Positions 32,886 through 41,276 of a DNA stretch of 64,000 bases are shown one piece after another. The notes under the pieces are model-generated. The model saw nothing but the letters and a program-made list of their open reading frames with translations. It was not told where the DNA came from and searched no databases. This DNA comes from an uncultured Lachnospiraceae bacterium (lineage in GTDB: Bacteria; Bacillota; Clostridia; Lachnospirales; Lachnospiraceae). How positions within the stretch are numbered: the stretch's first letter is position 1; each line of letters opens with the position of its first letter. The translations under genes were made by a program, and so were the position numbers. The DNA is taken from the NCBI GenBank assembly GCA_910579735.1, contig CAJTUZ010000006.1, forward strand, positions 1 through 64,000, written 5' to 3'.

Positions 32886-34577
32886 GTGGCTTCAAATAAT
32901 ATAGATGCCAGGATGTTTGCGAAAATGTTTCTGGCAGGAGCAAAAAATCTGGAAAGTAAAAAAGAATGGATCAATGAGTTAAACGTATTCCCGGTACCGG
33001 ATGGCGATACCGGAACCAATATGACGCTGACGATCATGTCCGCGGCCAAGGAAGTGGCCGTATTATATGATATGGAAACGATCGATATGCCCTCTTTGTG
33101 CAAGGCAATCTCATCCGGTTCCCTGCGCGGTGCGAGAGGAAACTCAGGCGTTATCTTGTCGCAGCTTTTCAGAGGATTTACCAAAGGTGTAAAAGCATAT
33201 TCGGAGATGACCGTACCGGTGCTTGCGGATGCATTTGAAAAAGCTGTTGAGACGGCTTATAAAGCGGTCATGAAGCCCAAGGAAGGAACGATCTTAACGG
33301 TTGCCAAGGGCGGTGCGGAGAAAGCAAGAGAACTGGCTGATGCAGGCGTTGAAGATATCGGTGAATTTTTTGATCAGATCATCCGGCATGCGGACGAAGT
33401 GCTGAACATGACGCCGGAACTGCTTCCCGTATTAAAGCAGGCGGGAGTTGTTGACTCAGGCGGTCAAGGGTTGATGCAGGTGTTAAAAGGCGCCTATGAC
33501 GCTTATCTTGGCAAAGAACTGGATTTTACCGTTTCGGCGGACATGACATCGCATGCGGCTTCCAATATGACCATTAACATCGATGCACAGGCGAATGCGG
33601 ATATTAAATTCGGATACTGCACGGAATTTATCATTATGTTAAATAAAGTCTTCAATATCAAAATGGAGATGGATTTTAAAGAATATCTGGAATCGATCGG
33701 CGATTCGATCGTAGTCGTGGCGGATGATGACGTGGTCAAGGTGCACGTACATACCAATGACCCCGGACTTGCTATCCAGAAGGCATTAAAGTATGGCGCG
33801 CTTTCCAACATGAAGATCGATAATATGCGGCTTGAGCATCAGGAGAAACTTTTCAAGATGTCCAAAAATAAAGAGGCGGTAAAAGAAGAACCGGTTCAGA
33901 AGGCACAAGAGCCGAGAAAGCCTGTCGGCTTTATTGCCGTTTCCGTAGGCGAAGGTATCAATGAGATCTTTACCGGCCTCGGCGTGGACTATATCATCGA
34001 AGGCGGACAGACGATGAATCCGAGTACGGAAGATATGCTCAATGCAATAGAAAAAGTCAATGCGGACAATATCTTCATTCTGCCGAATAATAAGAATATT
34101 ATTCTGGCTGCCAACCAGGCACAGACATTGGTGGAAGACAAAAATATTGTGGTGATCCCCACCAAGACCGTGCCGCAGGGAATTACCGCCGTTATTAATT
34201 TCGTTCCCGACTTGTCTGTTGAGGAAAATACACAGACAATGACAGAAGAGATCAAAAACGTAAAGACCGGTCAGGTTACGTATGCAGTCAGGGATACCAA
34301 TATTGACGATAAAGAGATTAAACAGGGCGACTTTATGGGTATCGGAGATCAGGGAATCCTCTCTGTGGGAAGCGACATGAAAGATGTGGCGCTGCAGATG
34401 ATCGATGAAATGATGTCTGAGGAACTGGAACTGATCAGTATTTATTACGGTTCCGATATTGCTGAAGAAGACGCGAAAGTAATCCGTGACGAAGTTGAGA
34501 AAAAGTACGGCAGCTGTGACATTGAGCTGCAATATGGCGGACAGCCCATTTATTATTATATCGTATCTGCGGAATAG
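32886..34577 (+). CDS. fakA: DAK2 domain fatty-acid kinase catalytic subunit (FakA-like)
   Basis: A 563-residue protein. The N-terminal DhaL/DAK2 kinase domain (about 1-205) carries 'NVFPVPDGDTGTNM' with the Mg-binding Asp residues D39 and D41, and 'SGSLRGARGNSGVILSQLF'. The middle and C-terminal domains are the FakA accessory regions. It phosphorylates fatty acids held by a DegV/FakB protein, and a degV gene is two genes downstream. The GTG at 32886, 8 bases after AGGGAGG, is preferred over the TTG at 32880. Confidence 0.9.
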   Translation: MASNNIDARMFAKMFLAGAKNLESKKEWINELNVFPVPDGDTGTNMTLTIMSAAKEVAVLYDMETIDMPSLCKAISSGSLRGARGNSGVILSQLFRGFTKGVKAYSEMTVPVLADAFEKAVETAYKAVMKPKEGTILTVAKGGAEKARELADAGVEDIGEFFDQIIRHADEVLNMTPELLPVLKQAGVVDSGGQGLMQVLKGAYDAYLGKELDFTVSADMTSHAASNMTINIDAQANADIKFGYCTEFIIMLNKVFNIKMEMDFKEYLESIGDSIVVVADDDVVKVHVHTNDPGLAIQKALKYGALSNMKIDNMRLEHQEKLFKMSKNKEAVKEEPVQKAQEPRKPVGFIAVSVGEGINEIFTGLGVDYIIEGGQTMNPSTEDMLNAIEKVNADNIFILPNNKNIILAANQAQTLVEDKNIVVIPTKTVPQGITAVINFVPDLSVEENTQTMTEEIKNVKTGQVTYAVRDTNIDDKEIKQGDFMGIGDQGILSVGSDMKDVALQMIDEMMSEELELISIYYGSDIAEEDAKVIRDEVEKKYGSCDIELQYGGQPIYYYIVSAE

Positions 34578-34585
34578 GGTGTTGT

Positions 34586-36631
34586 ATGGACATTACGGCG
34601 TTAAAAGGAATCGGGGAAAAGAGTGCCGGCCTGTTTAACAGACTCGGCATAGCGACAACGGAAGAATTGCTGCGTTACTATCCGAAAGACTACGAGCAGT
34701 TTCGGGCGCCGTATCTGATCGCGGAGGCCCCTGTCGGAGAGCGCACGGCGATCCGCGGGGTCATTACGGGGAATATGACGGTGAAGCATGTGCGGAATCT
34801 GAACATTTTGAGCTTCACGGTACAGGATGCCTCCGGTTCGCTGCAGATGACTTATTTTAACATGCCCTATTTAAAAAATTCCCTGAAAAAAGGCACATTT
34901 TATGTTTTTCACGGACTGCTTCAAAGGAAGGGAAACCGGCTTGTCATGGAGCAGGCCAAAACCTATAAACCCGAAGAATATGAACTGCTCGCGGATCGTC
35001 TCCTGCCCAGGTATATGCTGACGAAAGGTTTAAGCAACAATGCGGTGACCAAGGCGGTCAAACAGGCTTTTGCGAGGCAGGAGGAGACAGCAGATTTTCT
35101 GCCGGCATCGTTAATGGAGCGTTACCGCTTTATGGCGAGAAACGATGCTATGTATCAGATGCATTATCCATCGGACAGGGATATTCTTATGCAGGCCAGA
35201 AAAAGGCTTGTTTTTGATGAATTTTTTCTGTTTATCCTGATGCTGCGCAGGCATAGAAGCGACAATAATGCGCTGCCCAATCGTTACAAAATGATAGAGA
35301 CGGCCGATACCGGGAGGCTGATCGAAGCGCTGCCTTATCAGCTGACAAATGCACAGTTAAAGGTCTGGCATGAGATCATTTCGGATCTCGGCGGCGATAC
35401 GGCAATGAACCGGCTTATTCAGGGAGACGTGGGTTCCGGTAAAACGATCCTTTCGTTTCTTGCGCTTATCATGTGTTCGGCAAACGGTGCGCAGGGAGCG
35501 ATGATGGCGCCTACGGAAGTGCTGGCGAAGCAGCATTTTGAAGCATTTCTGAAACTGAAAAAACAATACGGACTTCGTGTGAATCCCGTCCTGCTTACCG
35601 GTTCGACTACGGCTAAGGACAGACGTCTTATCTATGCGCAGATAGAAAGTGGCGAGGCGGATGTCGTGATCGGGACCCATGCGCTGATCCAGGAAAAGGT
35701 GAATTATCATAAACTGGCGCTTGTTATTACGGACGAGCAGCACCGGTTCGGTGTCAGGCAGAGAGAAGCGCTTGCAGAGAAAGGATTTGACGCGCATGTG
35801 CTCGTTATGAGCGCAACGCCGATTCCCCGTACATTGGCCATTATCCTATACGGCGATCTGCATATTTCCGTGCTCGACGAACTGCCTGCCAAGAGGCTGC
35901 CGATCAAAAACTGTGTTGTCGGAACTTCCTACAGGGATACGGCATACCGTTTTATTGAAAAAGAGGTAAATGCAGGCAGGCAGGCTTATGTGATCTGCCC
36001 TATGGTCGAGGCGGGTGAAATGGAAGAACTGGAAGACGTTATGTCTTATGCGGACAGATTAAAAGCCATACTGCCGCCTTCCATACAGGTCGCTTCTTTG
36101 CATGGAAAAATGAGACCGGCGGAGAAAAACCGGATCATGGAACAGTTTGAGGCGCATCATATCGATGTGCTCGTTTCCACGACGGTAGTTGAAGTGGGCA
36201 TCAATGTGCCCAATGCGACGGTGATGATGGTGGAAAATGCAGAGCGTTTCGGACTGGCCGGACTGCACCAGCTGCGTGGACGCGTTGGACGCGGAGAACA
36301 TCAGTCTTACTGCATTTTTATCAGTACGTCCGAAAATAAAGCGACCATGGAGCGTTTGAAAATTCTGAACGAATCCAATGATGGTTTTTACATATCCGCA
36401 CAGGATCTGAAACTGCGCGGACCGGGAGATCTTTTCGGCATCAGGCAGAGCGGCATGCTGGAATTCGAACTGGGAGATGTTTTTACGGATGCGTCTATTT
36501 TGCAGCAGGCCAGTGACGAAGCGGATGAGATTCTTGCAAAGGACCCTGATCTGGAGGCGCCCGGACATTATGCATTAAAAAAGTTTCTGGAAGAAACGGA
36601 TGCAAGGGCCGTGGATTTCAGAACGATCTAA
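34586..36631 (+). CDS. recG: ATP-dependent DNA helicase RecG
   Basis: A 681-residue RecG. The wedge/OB domain is at 60-150, Walker A 'GDVGSGKT' is at 280-287, the DEAH-type box is 'DEQH' at 383-386, and later helicase motifs include 'VVEVGINVPNATVMMVENAERFG' and 'QLRGRVGRGEHQSYC'. It remodels stalled replication forks and branched DNA. The size is normal. It sits between fakA and degV, a common arrangement in Clostridia. Confidence 0.96.
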   Translation: MDITALKGIGEKSAGLFNRLGIATTEELLRYYPKDYEQFRAPYLIAEAPVGERTAIRGVITGNMTVKHVRNLNILSFTVQDASGSLQMTYFNMPYLKNSLKKGTFYVFHGLLQRKGNRLVMEQAKTYKPEEYELLADRLLPRYMLTKGLSNNAVTKAVKQAFARQEETADFLPASLMERYRFMARNDAMYQMHYPSDRDILMQARKRLVFDEFFLFILMLRRHRSDNNALPNRYKMIETADTGRLIEALPYQLTNAQLKVWHEIISDLGGDTAMNRLIQGDVGSGKTILSFLALIMCSANGAQGAMMAPTEVLAKQHFEAFLKLKKQYGLRVNPVLLTGSTTAKDRRLIYAQIESGEADVVIGTHALIQEKVNYHKLALVITDEQHRFGVRQREALAEKGFDAHVLVMSATPIPRTLAIILYGDLHISVLDELPAKRLPIKNCVVGTSYRDTAYRFIEKEVNAGRQAYVICPMVEAGEMEELEDVMSYADRLKAILPPSIQVASLHGKMRPAEKNRIMEQFEAHHIDVLVSTTVVEVGINVPNATVMMVENAERFGLAGLHQLRGRVGRGEHQSYCIFISTSENKATMERLKILNESNDGFYISAQDLKLRGPGDLFGIRQSGMLEFELGDVFTDASILQQASDEADEILAKDPDLEAPGHYALKKFLEETDARAVDFRTI

Positions 36632-36648
36632 ATTTATGGAGGAATATC

Positions 36649-37509
36649 ATGTCAAAAATTGCAATCGTAACAGACAGTAACAGCGGGATCACACAGGCGC
36701 AGGCAAAAGAGATCGGAATTTCCGTTTTGCCGATGCCGTTTATGATCGGTGAGGAAACCTATTATGAAGATATCACACTGACACAGGAGGAATTTTATAA
36801 ACATCTTTCTGACGGCGCATCCGTTGTTACGAGCCAGCCTACACCGGAGTCGGTCATGAATCTGTGGGACAGTCTGTTAAAAGAATATGATGAGATCGTG
36901 CATATTCCGATGTCGAGCGGTCTTAGCGGTTCCTGTCAAAGCGCATTGATGCTGTCTGAGGACTATGAAGGGAAAGTACAGGTAGTCAATAACCAGAGAA
37001 TTTCCGTTACGCAAAGACAGTCGGTACTTGATGCGCTGGAATTGATAAAGCGCGGTATGAATGCTGCACAGATCAAAGATTTTCTGGAACAGGACAAATT
37101 TAATTCCAGCATCTATATTATGCTGGATACCTTGTACTATCTGAAAAAAGGCGGACGTATCACGCCTGCCGCAGCGGCGCTCGGCACGATCTTACGTTTA
37201 AAACCCGTATTGCAGATCCAGGGCGATAAGCTGGATGCATTTGCAAAGGCACGTACCGCGTCGCAGGGGAAGACCATGATGATCAATGCGATCCGAAATG
37301 ATATGAACAACCGTTTCGGAGGCTGCAGTCCCGATAATATCTATCTGTCCATGGCCTATACGTATGACCGCGATGCTGCCGGACAGTTCCGGGCGGAAGT
37401 GGAAGAAGCATTTCCCGGATTTGACATCAATATGGATCCGCTTTCCCTGAGCGTATCCTGCCATATCGGGCCCGGTTCTCTTGCCGTGGCATGTTGTAAA
37501 AAGATATAA
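36649..37509 (+). CDS. DegV family fatty-acid-binding protein (FakB-like)
   Basis: A 286-residue DegV protein. The N-terminal 'IVTDSNSGITQAQAKEIG' and 'SGASVVTSQPTPES'-like block ('VVTSQPTPESVM') contact the fatty-acid head group. 'IPMSSGLSGSCQSA' and the C-terminal 'CHIGPGSLAVAC' complete the family pattern. It should present fatty acids to FakA, the product encoded two genes upstream. It is the last gene of the operon. The next 313 bp hold the promoter, RAT site and terminator of the PTS cluster. Confidence 0.9.
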   Translation: MSKIAIVTDSNSGITQAQAKEIGISVLPMPFMIGEETYYEDITLTQEEFYKHLSDGASVVTSQPTPESVMNLWDSLLKEYDEIVHIPMSSGLSGSCQSALMLSEDYEGKVQVVNNQRISVTQRQSVLDALELIKRGMNAAQIKDFLEQDKFNSSIYIMLDTLYYLKKGGRITPAAAALGTILRLKPVLQIQGDKLDAFAKARTASQGKTMMINAIRNDMNNRFGGCSPDNIYLSMAYTYDRDAAGQFRAEVEEAFPGFDINMDPLSLSVSCHIGPGSLAVACCKKI

Positions 37510-37639
37510 AATGGACAAAAAAACGAATTCTGCATGTGTTTTCTGACTGAAACAAAGTACGTGCCATACAATTTGTACAAAAACAGCGATGCGAAATTGT
37601 GAACTATTAGCATAATTACAAAGAAATTCGGAATAAGAG

Positions 37640-37668
37640 TTGACTTTTATTGTGCGTGTTGCTATAAT
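37640..37668 (+). promoter_or_regulatory. Promoter of the GlcNAc PTS cluster
   Basis: TTGACT at 37640-37645 and a perfect TATAAT at 37663-37668 are separated by 17 bp. Transcription would start near 37675, just before the RAT site. Confidence 0.8.
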
Positions 37669-37694
37669 CATCATATCAATAGAAAATATTCTTT

Positions 37695-37723
37695 GGATTG
37701 TTACTGTAGAAGCAGGCAAAACC
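37695..37723 (+). promoter_or_regulatory. RAT (ribonucleic antiterminator) site
   Basis: The 29-nt stretch begins GGATTGTTACTG and ends GCAGGCAAAACC, which matches the sacB/licT-type RAT almost base for base. Its 3' end overlaps the left arm of the terminator at 37720, so antiterminator binding would prevent the terminator from forming. The antiterminator is encoded 100 bp downstream. Confidence 0.93.
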
Positions 37724-37772
37724 AAATTTTATAAATGAGCCGGAAGGGTTGGTTTATAAGATTTGGTTTTTT
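37720..37772 (+). terminator. RAT-controlled intrinsic terminator
   Basis: The arm 37720-37735 (AACCAAATTTTATAAA) pairs with 37753-37768 over 16 positions, with one T-G wobble and a 17-nt loop, and runs into TTTTTTATTTTTAT. It blocks the PTS cluster unless the antiterminator is bound to the RAT. Confidence 0.9.
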
Positions 37773-37822
37773 ATTTTTATCTGAATTGTATTTTTTTATT
37801 GCCGTTATAATATAATTAATAA

Positions 37823-38677
37823 ATGAGGAACAAAAAAGTGCGTATCGAAAAGGTGATCAACAATAATATTATTTCCGCAAGGGATGATAAAGGTGTAGAG
37901 TTGGTTGTCATGGGGAGAGGAATCGGCTTCGACAAGAAACCGGGGAATGAGATTACTGACGGAAAGATTGAGAAGATATTCAGGCTGGATAAGATGGACG
38001 ACAGAGAGCATTTTAAAGAACTGCTTGCCTCACTGCCTCTTGAATATATAAGACTCTCAACGGATATTATAACTTATGCAAAGGACAGTCTGGAACTGAA
38101 ATTAAATCAAAATGTTTATCTGACTCTGACCGATCATATCGGCTTTGCACTGAACAGACATCGGGAGGGGATGGATTTCAATAATGTATTATATGATGAG
38201 ATCCGGCTCTTTTATCCGGTGGAATACTCGATTGGAAGATATGCGCTGGAACTCATTGAAGAAAGAACGGGGTACCGGCTGGCGGAAGATGAAGCGGCTT
38301 CGATCGCGCTGCATATTATAAACGGCGAATTGGATAGCGCTATGGGAACCACTTTTTTCATGATCAAGATGATGCGTGAAATGATGGGGATCATTGAAAA
38401 AAATATATCTATTCCGGAGGGCCGCAACTATCCGAAGGACAGACTGATATCCGATCTTAAGCAGCTTGCCAACAGACTGGTTTCCGAGAAGCTCATAAGC
38501 GGCAGAAGAGATGAAAAGCTGTATCTGTTCGTGGAAGATAATTATACGGAGGAATACCGGATCATCAACAGTATCAATGATTATATCGGCAAAGAATATA
38601 AATGCAGTATGACGGAAGAAGAAAAGATTTATTTAACGCTCAGTATAAAGCGTATAAAAGATATTTATTCAAACTAG
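37823..38677 (+). CDS. BglG/LicT-family transcription antiterminator, PRD2 histidines lost
   Basis: A 284-residue antiterminator. The RNA-binding CAT domain is residues 1-56 ('VINNNIISARDDKGVELVVMGRGIGF'). PRD1 (about 70-170) keeps both phosphorylatable histidines, H105 in 'TDHIGFAL' and H164 in 'ALHIINGE'. PRD2 has lost both: the LicT 'THLKFFAQR' histidine is Asp211 in 'SDLKQLANR', and 'TIHIERV' is 'TLSIKRI' (Ser274). In LicT, HPr phosphorylates PRD2 to activate it and the sugar EII phosphorylates PRD1 to inhibit it. Here only the inhibitory input seems kept. It controls its own RAT site. Confidence 0.92.
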   Translation: MRNKKVRIEKVINNNIISARDDKGVELVVMGRGIGFDKKPGNEITDGKIEKIFRLDKMDDREHFKELLASLPLEYIRLSTDIITYAKDSLELKLNQNVYLTLTDHIGFALNRHREGMDFNNVLYDEIRLFYPVEYSIGRYALELIEERTGYRLAEDEAASIALHIINGELDSAMGTTFFMIKMMREMMGIIEKNISIPEGRNYPKDRLISDLKQLANRLVSEKLISGRRDEKLYLFVEDNYTEEYRIINSINDYIGKEYKCSMTEEEKIYLTLSIKRIKDIYSN

Positions 38678-38695
38678 GACAGAAAGGAGAGACAG

Positions 38696-39184
38696 ATGAA
38701 ATTTTTTCAGAATTTATTAGGGAAGGATAACCGCATCGCGATCGCAGCGCCGGTAGCCGGGAAACTGGTAAGCATCAGGGAAGTAAACGATCCTACTTTC
38801 GGGGAAGAAATATTGGGAAAAGGAGTTGCCATTATACCGCAGGATAATAAGATCTGTGCACCGGCGGATGGCGTAATCAGCACCGTATTCCCGACCGGGC
38901 ATGCCGCGGCAATGAAAAGCAGCGATGGTGTAGAGATACTGATCCATGTCGGACTGGATACCGTAAAACTCGATGGAAAACATTTTACGATCCATGCATC
39001 CGAAGGACAGGAGGTAAAAAAAGGCGATCTGCTTTTGGAAGCGGATATGGAACAGATCAAAGCAGAAGGGTATGATATCATTACGCCGATCGTTATATGC
39101 AATACAGATGAATTTTCCGATTTTAAAATGGCGGAATCCGCAGACGTATCACAGGGAGACGAAATTCTGACGATACAAAAATAG
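38696..39184 (+). CDS. PTS glucose-type EIIA component (Crr-like)
   Basis: A 162-residue EIIA of the glucose/N-acetylglucosamine superfamily. The active-site histidine is H84 in 'VEILIHVGLDTV', supported by H69 in 'TGHAAAM'. It takes phosphate from HPr and passes it to EIIB. The EIICB gene downstream lacks its own EIIA domain, so this protein probably serves it. It is preceded by the antiterminator by 18 bp and followed by ptsI. Confidence 0.95.
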   Translation: MKFFQNLLGKDNRIAIAAPVAGKLVSIREVNDPTFGEEILGKGVAIIPQDNKICAPADGVISTVFPTGHAAAMKSSDGVEILIHVGLDTVKLDGKHFTIHASEGQEVKKGDLLLEADMEQIKAEGYDIITPIVICNTDEFSDFKMAESADVSQGDEILTIQK

Positions 39185-39216
39185 GGAGCATGCAAAGAGA
39201 AAGGTGTGGTTGTTGA

Positions 39217-40836
39217 ATGGAAAAATATACCGGGAAAAGTGTGCTGAGAGGAATTGCCATTGGAAGAATCTACAGGTATGAAAAATCAGATTATCAGGTG
39301 GTAAAGACGGAAATCTCCGATGCGGAAGCAGAAAAGGAACGTCTCTTTAATGCAGTGGAGACGGCCAAAAAACAGCTGACGGCATTATATGAAGAGGCAT
39401 TGGCCAATGTGGGAGAAGACCATGCGATGATCTTTGACGTACACAAAATGCTGTTGGAAGACGAGGATTATCTTGATGCGGCGGCGTCCGTTGTGCTGGA
39501 AGGGTATAACGCCGAATATGCAGTGGAAACGGCCGGAAATCAGTTTGCCGAACTGTTTGCATCAATGGATGACGAGTATATGAAAGCAAGAGCGGCCGAT
39601 ATCAAAGATATATCCGCAAGAGTCATCCGGATTCTTGCCGGCATACCGGAAGACGGCATACAGACGGACGAACCGGTGATCGTTGTAGCGGATGATCTGA
39701 CGCCGAGTGAGACCGTCAAAATGGATAAGAATAAAATCCTTGCCTTTGTAACGGTGCGGGGCTCTGCCAATTCCCATACGGCGATCCTGGCAAGGAGCAT
39801 GAATCTTCCGGCGTTGGTCAATACCAAAATGCAGCTTACGGATGATATCAACGGCAAAATAGGCGTAGTAGATGGTTTTGACGGCGAATTTCTGATAGAA
39901 CCAGAGCAGGCGATCCTGGATGATAAGATCCTTTTGAAAAACCAGTGGGTGGCTGACCTGGAAGCACTGGAACAATTGAAAGGCAAAGACAATGTGACCG
40001 GTGATGGCAGACGGATCGATGTATTTGCCAATATCGGTAAGGTAAATGACGTAGAGGCTGCTTTGGAGGCAGATGCAGGCGGCATCGGACTGTTCCGGAG
40101 CGAATTTCTCTATCTGGGAAGGGACAGTTTCCCGACCGAAGAAGAGCAGTTTGCAAGCTACAAGGCTGTGCTTGAGAAAATGGGAGATAAAAAAGTCGTT
40201 ATCCGTACGCTTGACATCGGCGCAGATAAAAAAGTAGATTATTTTAATCTGGAAGCAGAGGAAAATCCGGCGCTGGGATTTCGTGCGATCAGAATCTGTC
40301 TGGACCGGCCGGAAATCTTTATAACGCAGTTACGTGCAATCTACCGGGCGTCCGCTTATGGAAGGGCAGCCATAATGTTTCCTATGGTAGTGTCCACAGC
40401 CGAAGTGAAACGTATCAAAGAGATCGTAGAACAGGTGAAAGCAGAGCTTGGCGTGGAAGGATATCCGATGAAAGAAGTGGAACTTGGTATTATGATCGAA
40501 ACGCCCGCAGCGGCTGTCATTTCGGATGAACTGGCGAAAGAAGTGGACTTTTTCAGTATCGGAACAAATGATCTGACACAGTATACGCTGGCTGTGGACA
40601 GACAGAATCAGAAACTGGAGAGCACTTGTGACACGCATCATCCGGCCGTACTCAGGCTGATCGAAATGACAGTGCAGAATGCGCACAAAGCAGGGATATG
40701 GGCAGGAATCTGCGGAGAACTGGCTGCAGATACGCTTCTGACGGAAACGTTTGTCAATATGGGAGTGGATGAATTGAGCGTATCCGCATCTTCGGTATTA
40801 AAAGTACGTAAAGCAGTGCGGGATATCAATGCATAA
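39217..40836 (+). CDS. ptsI: Phosphoenolpyruvate-protein phosphotransferase (Enzyme I)
   Basis: A 539-residue EI. The phosphorylated histidine is H187 in 'RGSANSHTAILAR'. The C-terminal PEP-binding domain has 'GGIGLFRSEFLYLGRD', 'RTLDIGADKK' and 'DFFSIGTNDLTQYTLAVDR'. It is slightly shorter than the usual 570 residues but complete in motifs. It starts PTS phosphotransfer from PEP to HPr. Finding ptsI inside a sugar-specific operon is notable, because EI and HPr normally form a separate general operon. Confidence 0.95.
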   Translation: MEKYTGKSVLRGIAIGRIYRYEKSDYQVVKTEISDAEAEKERLFNAVETAKKQLTALYEEALANVGEDHAMIFDVHKMLLEDEDYLDAAASVVLEGYNAEYAVETAGNQFAELFASMDDEYMKARAADIKDISARVIRILAGIPEDGIQTDEPVIVVADDLTPSETVKMDKNKILAFVTVRGSANSHTAILARSMNLPALVNTKMQLTDDINGKIGVVDGFDGEFLIEPEQAILDDKILLKNQWVADLEALEQLKGKDNVTGDGRRIDVFANIGKVNDVEAALEADAGGIGLFRSEFLYLGRDSFPTEEEQFASYKAVLEKMGDKKVVIRTLDIGADKKVDYFNLEAEENPALGFRAIRICLDRPEIFITQLRAIYRASAYGRAAIMFPMVVSTAEVKRIKEIVEQVKAELGVEGYPMKEVELGIMIETPAAAVISDELAKEVDFFSIGTNDLTQYTLAVDRQNQKLESTCDTHHPAVLRLIEMTVQNAHKAGIWAGICGELAADTLLTETFVNMGVDELSVSASSVLKVRKAVRDINA

Positions 40837-40893
40837 AAATATATCTATCAAATATGCCTGATAACGGGCAAAAGCGAAAGGAGAAAACAGGAT

Positions 40894-41151
40894 ATGAAAG
40901 AATTCCGGTATGTGATCACCGATCCGGTGGGAATCCATGCAAGACCGGCAGGACTGCTGGTAAAACAGGCGGCGGCTGTTAAGAGTAAGGTAACGATCAG
41001 CTGTAACGGTAAAAGTGCGGATGCAAAGAAACTGATCATGTTAATGAGTCTTGGCGTTAAGCAGGGCATGGAAGTTACCTGCCAGATAGAAGGTGAAGAC
41101 GAAGATACGGCATTTGATACGCTGCATAGCTTTTTTACGGAGAATCTATAA
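40894..41151 (+). CDS. ptsH: HPr phosphocarrier protein with Lys at position 46
   Basis: An 85-residue HPr. The catalytic H15 is in 'GIHARPAGLLV'. The position of the regulatory Ser46, identified by aligning 'NGKSADAKKLIMLMSLGV' with Bacillus 'NGKTVNLKSIMGVMSLGI', is Lys46. This HPr should carry phosphate from EI to EIIA but should not be a target of HPr kinase, and so should not act as CcpA co-repressor through Ser46-P. Another HPr may exist elsewhere in the genome. Confidence 0.94.
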   Translation: MKEFRYVITDPVGIHARPAGLLVKQAAAVKSKVTISCNGKSADAKKLIMLMSLGVKQGMEVTCQIEGEDEDTAFDTLHSFFTENL

Positions 41152-41187
41152 GAAAAGAATATACCAGAGAATGTACTTATGATGTTC

Positions 41188-41246
41188 ATGAGCGGATGCT
41201 CATAGAATATAGAAGTAAAAATCAGTTCCGTGGCTAGGGCGGAACT
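41188..41246 (+). other. Two small hairpins in the leader of the EIICB gene
   Basis: ATGAGC/GCTCAT (41188-41193 with 41198-41203, GGAT loop) and AGTTCCG/CGGAACT (41224-41230 with 41240-41246, 9-nt loop) lie in the 125-bp gap before the EIICB gene. No T run follows, so they are not intrinsic terminators. They may stabilise or process the mRNA between ptsH and the permease gene. Confidence 0.4.
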
Positions 41247-41276
41247 TAAAAACCATGATAAGGGGGTAGAGATTTT

